A DNA stretch of 64,000 nucleotides from Neocallimastix lanati (nom. inval.) (taxonomy: Eukaryota; Neocallimastigomycota; Neocallimastigomycetes; Neocallimastigales; Neocallimastigaceae). Position numbers and translations under genes: made by a program. Below the pieces are notes generated by a model. The model saw only the letters and a program-made list of their open reading frames with translations. It was not told where the DNA came from and made no database searches. Position 1 is the stretch's first letter. Every line of letters starts with the position of its first letter. Below, one piece after another: positions 55,210 through 64,000 of this stretch. The stretch is taken from the NCBI GenBank assembly GCA_016946835.1, contig JACVTC010000140.1, positions 169,501-233,500 on the forward strand, given 5' to 3'.

Positions 55210-55555
55210 ATAAAATTTGTATTTTTTTTTTTTTTTTAATGATGAAAAATATTTTAAAAAATATTTTAATTGTAAAAGAACTTTATTTCTTATATATATA
55301 TATATATTTTACTTTAAAAATAAAAAAAAAAAAAAAACTATTTTAATAATATTAACTATTTATTTTAATACTTACTAAAGCAGCAAAATGAGATGGAAGA
55401 TTGTCATTATCAAAATGTGGACAAGATGGATTACGTTGAGCTGAACATTCGCTTGGACAACCATAGTATGTAATTTCATTGTCAGCTTCACCTCCACTGG
55501 CATATACTGAGGCAATAGCTAATGTTAATAAAGAAATAGCTTTTAATAATTTCAT
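54071..55555 (-). CDS. Membrane-anchored expansin-like (DPBB) protein, paralogue 2
   Basis: Three exons in phase: 55555-55376, 55165-55081 and 54927-54071; 373 residues. Signal peptide MKLLKAISLLTLAIASVYAS, then the DPBB core: 'EITYYGCPSEC', 'YCGNYAVYMM' and 'VVDSCGSCARYHLDLSEVAF'. It shares with paralogue 1 the segment 'IIWGIYSKSGSRLAGPFYNS', the Ser-rich 'AKKLASSSSS', a transmembrane helix ('GGGVLGAAGVGLLFM') and a basic tail ('KQKFPEAFNNVKRGLSRSAT'). The stalk differs: Ser/Thr/Pro/Val-rich rather than poly-Thr. Exon boundaries fall at the same places and phases as in paralogue 1, so the two arose by duplication after the introns were in place. The first intron contains a poly-A run at about 55180-55208. 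Confidence 0.87.
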
Positions 55556-57983
55556 TTCTATTTCTAATTTTTTATTTATTATTTTCTAATTATTTATTTT
55601 TTAATTTTTTTTATTTTTTATTAATTTTTTAATATAAAAAAAAAATTAAAATAAATTTTTTTTTATAATATTTTTTTTATTAAAAAATTTTTATTTTTAT
55701 TTTAATTTATGTTCATTTCAATACTTTATATATATTGATATTTTCTCTTTTTTTTGTTTTTGTTTTGATTTTTGGTTTTTGAATATTAAAAATATTAAAG
55801 AATATAATTAAAATTGATTTTTAATTGAAAATTTATTATTGCATATTATATTAACATAACATATATTAATATATAAATATATATTTTTAATAAAACTTTT
55901 TTTATGTTACATAATTATTATATTTTTTATTTTTTTATTTTTAAATTAATTAAATTTCCTATTGTTCATAAAAAAACGGTGTTTCATAATAAACTTTAAT
56001 AAATAACTTTAATAAGACATTAATTTAGTGATATTTCCATATTTATATTTGATTTTAATTGGTTGATTTTTATTTTGAAAAAAGAAAAAAAAAAAAAATT
56101 TTTTTTTTTTTAAAAAAATAATTAATATTTGAAGCTTATACAAACAAAAAGTTATTTTACTTTTAAAATAAATTTATAAATAATAATTATTGCTATTTTA
56201 GTATTCTTTTCTCTCTCTCTCTTTTTTTTTATATCTTATTTTTTCCTTTATAACAGTATATATTTAAACGATTATTTTTTATTATTAGATTAGATAAATT
56301 TTATATTTAAAAAAAAAAAATAAAAATAAAAATAAAAATAAAAATAAAAATAAAAATAAAAAAAATTCAATAAATAAATAAAATTTCATTTGTTATTAAA
56401 TATTTATAAAAAATAATAATAAATAAAATGAATTAATTATATTCCAATTTCCAATATTGATATATTAAAAAAAATTATAAATATATATATAATCAAAATA
56501 TTATTTAATTATAATAACTCTATACTAATTAATTTTTTTTTAATTGAATAATATATTAGTTAAAGTGAATAAAATATTTTCGTATAAAATTGAAACCGAA
56601 GTCTCATTTTTCTTTATAAAAAGTTTTTATTTTTACTTTTATCTTTTTTTTATTATTATATTATAAGTTTTTTTGAAATGACATTTTTAACTTCTCCAGA
56701 AAGTAATACATCTTTTTTTTTTTTTTAAAAAAAAAAAAAATTCATTTTCATTTCCATTTAATTCTTCAACATAAAAAATTTTTTTTCTTATTTATTTAAA
56801 AATTAAAATAAACTTCATTAATCCTCATAATTATATAAAAATAATTGAATTATTCAAAGAATAATTGATTGGTTTAATGGTCAATTAGATAATCTGCAAA
56901 TTGACATTCAATCAAAATATAAAATAAAAATAAAAAAAAATAAAATAAAATAAAATAAAATAAAACAAAACAAAATAAAATAAAATAAAATAAAATAAAA
57001 TAAAATAAAATAAAAAATAAATCAATAAATAACTATGTAAAAATTTAAAATAATTATATTTAAAATATTTAAATTTTTAAATATTTTGTTTACTCTTATT
57101 ATTTAAATTGAAGAATTATTATAAATAATAAAGAAAATTTCAACAAAAAAATAAAATAGAAAATTTCTAAAATATTTTAATATATATAAAAAATAATAAT
57201 ATTAATAATTTTTTTAATACAATAAATTAAATATTATTTAAGAAAAAAAAATTTTTTTTCTTTAATTTATTAGGAGTAAATACATTTAATTAAAAAATAT
57301 ATAAAATATTAATGTTCGTATTCATAAACTATTTAGCATGAGTTGACCATTATTATTATATTATACTTGATAACTCTTAATTTAAAAATTATTTATATAT
57401 ATATATTTTAGAGTTGAAATTATCTTTAATAGTTTTTAACTGGTTTAATAAAAAAAATTTAAATTTCTATTTTATATTTACTACTTACTATTATTTGATT
57501 ATAAATAGGAAAAAAAAAAAAAATTTGAGTAGTTTATCAAGATTAACCTTTTTCACTAATTATTTAATTTATTATGTAAATGTCATTACACAAAATAAAA
57601 AAAAAAAAAAAATATTAAATCCTTTTATAGTAAATTAATCCATGTCAAAGTCTACCATTTAAATTAAAATAAAAAAAAAATTTTTTTTTTTTTGTTTTTT
57701 TTAAATCTTTATATTTTAAAAAGATGTATTCATAATATTTAATATATTAAACTTTATTATATAAAAAAATACAATAACTTTAATAAATAATATATTTAAA
57801 GTTTTAATATAAAATTTTATATTAAATAATTTTGGTAACTGTGAAATGTATACATTTTCAATTCTACATTTGTACATTTATTTACTAAAGATTATTATAA
57901 ATAATAGAACAAATAAATATAATAAATAATATATTCTCTATAAATATTTATTATCCATACACAAATAATAAACAATATTGAAC
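55556..57983. other. 2.4-kb gene-free AT-rich region
   Basis: (AAAAAT)n at about 56318-56360, (TAAAA)n at about 56938-57015 and many homopolymers. A 74-codon frame at 57414 is all Lys, Asn, Phe and Tyr, with no support. Confidence 0.55.
56938..57015. repeat. (TAAAA)n pentamer tract
   Basis: About 15 units with two CAAAA variants. It is the same pentamer (opposite strand) as the array downstream of LCMT1, but without the 35-bp spacer. Confidence 0.9.
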
Positions 57984-58371
57984 GTAGTGCATTTCGGAAT
58001 ATGGCTTTATATGAAATGCGGCGTACTTTAATAAACTGTTAATGTAAGGATGGTTTAAATTATTTTTGATAAATAAATAATATTTAAATTTTTAATAAAC
58101 AATAAAATAATGAAATAATATCTAATAATATTTAATTTTTAAAAAATATTTTAATATTTTTTGTTAAAATAATAATAAAATATATAATAAAATATATTTA
58201 TATTTGATTTTAAAGACATATTTAAAAGTTTTTTGTTAAAATAATAATAAAATATATAATAATATTTAATTTTAAAGATATATTTTAATATTGTTTATTA
58301 AAATTAGGATAAAATATTTAAAATAATTTAATAATAAAAAAAAAAAGAAAAAAAAATTAACCCATTCGCAT

Positions 58372-58402
<31 letters not shown>

Positions 58403-58487
58403 CAATCATTCAAAAAAGAAAAAAAATGTGGGGCGTTAAATTACTAATCAAAATTGGATTTATAAGCCATGTTACGAAATGCAACAC
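57984..58487. mobile_element. MITE candidate, about 500 bp
   Basis: Left end GTAGTGCATTTCGGAATATG then GCTTTATA; right end in reverse complement GTGTTGCATTTCGTAACATG then GCTTATAA. The ends are imperfect inverted repeats of about 28 bp. The left end also contains its own palindrome (GCATTTC..GAAATGC) followed by GGCGTAC, and the right end has GGGGCGTTAAA at the matching inner position. The interior is AT-rich with (TTTA)n near 58371-58401. No coding capacity. Target-site duplication not resolved. Confidence 0.5.
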
Positions 58488-59139
58488 TCTAAATTAACAT
58501 AATATATGTAATCTTTAACAAATATGTGGTAAAACATATAAAAATAGTTAATAATTATTATGAAATTATTTTATTTAATACTAAATTTTCTTCATAATTT
58601 AAATAAATAATTTCATATTCAATTAATTTTATAAATTAGATTAAAATATAATATATTATTTTTATATTAAGATTATATAATTATAATTATAATTATATTT
58701 ATATTTATATTTATATTTATATTTATTATATATCACATATATATTATATATTACTATATTTTTTAACTATTTATATTTACTAGTATAATTCATTATATAA
58801 TCCATTATATTATAATTCTATCTTTCTATAATAATTATTTAACAATAAAAATTTTATACTTATTATTTATATTATTATTTACATTAATCCTTGTATATTA
58901 ATTAGGAAAAAACTAGGAAATACTAATTTTTAAATAAATATAATGCCATGATAATAATACAAATTGAAGTTGTTGAACCTTAATGATAATGATAATGGTT
59001 ATAAAATTAATTTAAAACTTAAAAATTTTAAATAATAATGATAATGCTTATTTAATTAATATATAAATTAAAATTTTTAACATTAATTATAGGGCTATAA
59101 AATTATTATTTAAATTAAAATTTCAATATGAGTGAATTC
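58488..59139. other. Gene-free AT-rich spacer
   Basis: (TTATAT)n-like tract at about 58690-58725; nothing else seen. Confidence 0.5.
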
Positions 59140-60440
59140 ATTAGCTTAGTTTTTATTTTGAAATATCGATTATATGTCTGAGAGATGCTTTGTTATTAAT
59201 AATGAAAAAATTGTTTTAACTTTCATTTATGACCTTGAATCTTGAACTGAAAGAGGACTATGAAAATTTTTCAGTAAAAAAAATATATATATCAAATTAT
59301 AAGGAAACTATTTATGGATTTTTTAAAAATATAATATAATAATATAGAAAACTACTTCATCCTAAGAGTTAACTATAATAATAATACGTATTATTTGAAG
59401 GTTATATTTATATGATGACAAAACACTTAATCTTCTAAAAGAATAAATCGAAAAATTATTTCAAGGATTTATACATTTAACAGAATAAATTATAATAGAA
59501 CCAGTCATTATTCTGAACCCATTATTCCTATCTCTGAAAGTCTTCTTTTTTTGCTAATCTCTTCTCGAATACTTAATATTTTAACCTCTGTATTACCTGG
59601 AATATTAATGGTTGAAACTCTGAAAAAAAAAAGGGATGGACTTGACTTATTTTAATACAGATTAATTCTATTTGTATTTCAAGAAGTTCGGTAAAAAGTC
59701 ATTCCTGAATTCTTTCACAAGTTTATTGGATGAATTTGAACCTAATGATAATCTGGACTCTAACCCCAATACTATAAAAAAAAAAAAAAAAAAACATCTT
59801 GATACAGTCAATGAAGTAGGTAATAAAATTCACAAAAGAGTTCCCTAAAGATCTACAGAGTTCAGTATTCCATTGACCTATTTACATTAAGAAATTATCT
59901 CATGAAAAGTATTTATTTTTATAAAAGGATTAAAAAATTTTAAAGTTAGAAGTGACTTATCTAATATTCAAGTATTCTACAATTTCTCCAAAGAATACAG
60001 GGAGTTCTTTTCAGATTCATATCGTTAGTATTAAGTGGAATATTAGAATAATTAAATTTAAAAAATTTGATTTATTCCATCTGGCGAATGTTTCTTAAAA
60101 AAAAATGAAACTCAAAGTGGTTGGTCTGGACTTAAAAATTTCTTTCTCTCCCTTTCCAAATCACCTTTGACATTAAAGATAAAGCAAGTAATGCTCTAAT
60201 ATCCCAAGAAGATCAAACTCAACTTTTTTTTTTTTACAGAACGCTATGAAGAATTTGATTTTGATATAATCGGGTTACAATTGTAATGAAAATTATTGGA
60301 AAGGAATACTAAATAATTCTTCTTCTCCTCAGGAATCATGAGAAACATTAATCAACCATTTTCAATATCAGAAATTCTCTCCACTTTTCTTTCAATGAAA
60401 AGCAACAAAAACCAACCTGATCCTTGGTGGTATATCAATA
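59140..60440 (+). mobile_element. Old decayed LINE copy, 3' end missing
   Basis: Aligns by eye to the LINE at 22-26 kb: 59,195-59,700 matches about 22,440-22,980 (N-terminal unknown region and start of the endonuclease). After a jump over most of the endonuclease, 59,725-60,440 matches about 23,620-24,310, ending at the remnant of the 'APGPDGIP' motif. Numerous small insertions and deletions break every frame. LINE copies normally lack 5' ends; here the 3' end is missing, so it was lost after insertion. Confidence 0.85.
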
Positions 60441-60593
60441 GAATTTTTTTTTTTAAAAAAGAATTTTTCAACTCCAATTTATTATAAATTAGAATTTTAT
60501 TTTTCTAACCTTTTATAAAATAAAATTATACTTAAACCTATATGTTTTACTTTATAATTTTAATTTTTTAAATTTTATCTAAATCAATAATAC

Positions 60594-60639
<46 letters not shown>

Positions 60640-62041
60640 TAATACTATCAATATCAATAGTATATATTTTATTATTATAATACTATTATTAATATAAAAT
60701 ATCAATATTATATATATTTTATTATAATAACACTATTATTAATATAAATAATATATATTTTGTTATTATAATCCTATTATTATTATTACTAACATCAATA
60801 TTATATTTTAGTAAAGTTATTAAAAATATTTAATTTTATAAAAAATTTTATTTTTGTTTTATTGAAATTTTAATTGTTAATTTAACCTTTCTGAAATAAA
60901 CCAAAATATTTACATTTTTTTTTAATTACATTAATTTAAAATGAAAATTAAGACTTTTAACTTAATCAATAAACTAAAGATCAATCATAAGCAATATAGT
61001 TTTGCTTTTCTTTTATTTAATATTCTGTGTTTTTCAAATCTAAAAATACCTTTTTTTTTATATATATAAGAGTCTTATATAACATATCTTTTTATAGAAA
61101 ATATATATTAATATTAAATATTAAATATATTAAATATTATAATAATTTTATTAATACTAAGTTTGATTCAGAGTTTATGAAATAGTTCGTAAGAATTTAA
61201 AAGGTTTAAAACGATTAATTAATTATTTAAATCTTTTAATTTAATTACATATATTTTAAATTATTATTAATTATCTTAACCATAAATCTATATATTTATT
61301 AATAGTTTTTTTTTTTTTTTTTTTTTTATATTTATATATATAAAATTTAAATTATATTAATAATACTATATATAAATGTTTTGTATCAAATTCTACACAT
61401 AGAGTTTTGGATAGATTATTATATCTTTTAATGTTTAAATTTTTATATTTAATCACTCAATTTAATTATTATATATTTTTATTAGTATTTTAATATCTTT
61501 TAAATTTATTATAATTTATTTATTTATTTATTTATTACATTATATTATATTATATTATTTATTATATTATATTATATTATATATTATATTATAATATTTA
61601 TTATAATATTTATTATATTATTTATTTATTGATTTATCAGTTTTTTAAAAATTATTTTCGAAAAGTCCAGTTATAGTTCAAAACATTTTTGACATTCTTA
61701 TATTTTAAATATTATTGTATTAAAAGTCGAGGTGTGGTATAATAAAAGGTTTTTCCAACATACATTCAAAGAATTTTTGACATTCTTTGTTTATATTATG
61801 ACCAAATCTTTAATAAAGTTTTGATCATAGTTTAATATATATTATGTCTATTATTAAATATAAAGAAAAATGAAATGATGATTTTTAATGGTGATAGATA
61901 ATTAATTTTTTTAAAAATCGTATATATATTGATACTTTTTTTTCTTTTTTTTTTTTTATTTTTCCAATATTATAATGTTTAATACTTTATAATAATAATA
62001 AAATTTTTTTTAAAAAAAAAAAAATTAAAATAAAAATAAAA
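60441..62041. other. Gene-free AT-rich region upstream of the ATPase-domain gene
   Basis: Poly-T at about 60599-60637 and 61305-61327, and (TATTA)n-like tracts at about 61530-61625. A motif containing ATTTTTGACATTCTT occurs twice (about 61,684 and 61,770). The last 100 bp are T-rich then A-rich, a plausible core promoter for the gene starting at 62042. Confidence 0.5.
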
Positions 62042-64000
62042 ATGATTAATATTCAAGATAATATAAATACGAATAATTCAAATGAAATATCGAATCTTTT
62101 CGATGAAGAAATTGTAGAAATTTTCGGAAACCTTTATATTGCTAATGTCAGCAATAGACTTAGAGAATTAGAAAATCCTAATGATGTCGATTGTAAAAGA
62201 TGGGTTTGGGAATTAGTTCAAAATGCTAAAGACAGTATTGCAGGTAATTCTGATCGAACTTCTGTTGATATTGAAATACCTATATCTTTAAACATGATGG
62301 ATCTCCATTTACTTTTAAAAATCTTACTGCTATTCTTTATAAATATAGTGATGGTAAAAAGAAGGATTGTGAAAGTACTGGTCGTTTTGGAACAGGTTTT
62401 CTTACTACTCATTGTCTTTCTAAAACTGTAGAAATTATTGGAGATGTTATTTTAAAAAACGAAACTAAACCTAAGGGGTTTACTGTTACGATGTATAGAG
62501 AAGGTGAAGATGAAGAACTTAAAAATGGCTTAGACAGAATGAAAAGAAGTTTTAATTGTCCAATTCCATCTGATGGCTGGACTACCTATACGTATGGAAG
62601 CAGTTACCGAGAGAAACAAAGAAGCGGGAAGATTAGGTATTACTAACTTTAAAGAAAATATTGCCAGGGTTATGCTATTTTGTTCTGAAATCAAAAGTAT
62701 TAAACTTATTGATAATGATCAAGAATATAATATTGAGCGTGGAAAAAGTTCTCCTGATCTTTTTGGATGTCAAATTTTACCATTCTATATAACGGATAAT
62801 GGAAAATCATACGTCAAAAACTTTTTGCATAATCAAATTAATGAATATAATGAAAAATTAACTCAAAAATTTGGAAAAAAACCAAGAAATCTTAGAATCT
62901 GTTGTGCTTTGGAATTAGATGAAAATAATAATATAGTTAACGATTGTAGATTACCATGTCTCTTTTGTTCTCTTCCATTAGTTGGATCGGAAAGTCATGA
63001 ACTACCATTTATCATAAATAGTCCTGATTTTGAACCAGATTCTGAAAGACAAGCTATTTTATTAGATGGTAATGAAATTAATGAAAAAACCAAAAAGCTT
63101 TCCGATTCTGGAGTTAATATGATGATTCTTGACCGAGCTCATGAAATATTTGAAAATCTTCTTAGATATATCAGTAGAAATGAAGAAATTGGAAAAAGGT
63201 ACCAATTAACAAGAGGATTATGTCATACTCCGTATGTTACAAGATTTTTTGATAGTAAATGGTATAAAAACGAATTTATAATCCCAATGCGAGAAATTTT
63301 ATTACAATATGAAATTGTATGGGATGGAAATAAATTTGTGAAATTGACTGATGTTAATATTCCACAGTTTAGTCCTAACTATAATCATATTATGTCCATT
63401 ATATCCAACAAGTTATATGATAGAAAGGTTCCTGAATTTAATGAATCTATTCTTATTGAAAAGAATATTTGGACAAATGATTCAAAATTACATTATATTG
63501 ATATGATAAAATGCATTGAAAAAATTGAAAAGTTTAGAACTATGGATGTATTAAGTTCTAAAGTTAGTAATGCTTGGCATTGGCTCGATGAATTCCTTGT
63601 CTTTATTAAAAGAAATCATCCAGGTTATCTTGAAGAACATGCTATTATTCCAAATATGAATTCCGATTTCGTAAAGTTAACGAAAACACTTTCGTCGTCC
63701 AAAAATGTTCCAGAAAATATGATTGAATGTATTGAAGAGTTTGGTATTTCATGGAAAGATGAACATATTAACAAAAATATTGAAGAATACACAACTGGTA
63801 CTGATCATGATATTGATTATACTGTTTCTCGTATGCGTGGTTGCCTTAAACAATGGCCAAACAATGGTCAAAACAATATTTTAACTTTAATGCATTATAT
63901 TCCTCATGATCTAGATGAAAAATTTATAGAAAAACGTGAAAATCTTTATGATTTTTGTAGTACAATTTGGAATAGTGAGATGACTGACAAGAAAAATGGA
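62042..64000 (+). pseudogene. HSP90-type (HATPase) domain protein of a large protist/fungal family, two frame breaks, C-terminus off window
   Basis: Starts MINIQDN at 62042. Motifs of the GHKL/HSP90 ATP-binding fold in order: 'RWVWELVQNAKDSI' (N-box), 'FKHDGSPFTFKNLTALLYKY' (D-x-G) and 'STGRFGTGFLTTHCLSKTVE' (glycine box). Then 'KPKGFTVTMYREG', 'ERNKEAGRLGI', 'FCSEIKSIKLID' and a long open frame to the window edge. The family, with sacsin-like and NO VEIN-like relatives, is of uncertain function. The frame changes at about 62,283, with loss of several expected residues between the N-box segment and 'FKHDG', and returns to the first frame at about 62,596 by one extra G after 'WTTYTY'. From there 1,400 nt are open. 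This is a recent pseudogene, or an intact gene with sequence errors. Confidence 0.75.

Overview
The window is extremely AT-rich nuclear DNA. Exons are short to medium, introns are small GT..AG introns, and there is abundant (ATT)n, poly-A/T and asparagine-coding repeat. Three neighbouring genes belong to flagella or basal bodies: a CFAP74-like central-apparatus protein, an EFHC1/RIB72-like DM10 protein and an LRRC45-like protein. Together with secreted expansin-like (DPBB) proteins, an extracellular RNase T2 and an APE-type LINE, this points to a zoosporic fungus, most probably an anaerobic gut fungus (Neocallimastigomycota). This placement is an inference. Dictyostelium has similar base composition but no flagella.

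Layout. 1-13,499 (minus strand): three co-directional flagellar or centriolar genes whose exon structures I rebuilt with consistent splice phases. 15,203-17,455 (plus): LCMT1/PPM1, the PP2A leucine carboxyl methyltransferase, in eight exons. About 17,840-20,690: a 2.8-kb compound minisatellite of a pentamer array interrupted about 37 times by a constant 35-bp spacer. 20,800-21,701 (minus): the last three exons of an unrecognised gene, abutting a 4.9-kb LINE (21,702-26,623) flanked by an 11-bp target-site duplication. 27,437-28,000: a CDK10-type kinase remnant. 30,158-31,402 (plus): RNase T2 with a long acidic tail. 33,310-34,803 (minus): a low-complexity basic protein with an IQ motif.

35-43 kb is mostly gene-free. 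It holds a decayed coding relic (38.3-39.4 kb) and a 2.1-kb fold-back element with CATTTCG-repeat arms around a heptamer array. 43,706-44,983 and 54,071-55,555 (minus) are two paralogues of a type I membrane-anchored expansin-like protein. Between them lie a 40-bp minisatellite, an internally inverted STI1/HOP pseudogene and a LINE graveyard with a legible nested insertion. 57,984-58,487 is a MITE candidate and 59,140-60,440 another decayed LINE copy. 62,042-64,000 (plus) begins a large HSP90-type ATPase-domain gene carrying two compensating frameshifts and running off the window.

Functionally there is one compact flagellar block, one PP2A-regulatory enzyme, several secretory-pathway proteins (RNase T2 and two anchored DPBB proteins) and a large share of repeats and fossil elements. 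I saw no tRNA, rRNA or CRISPR array.
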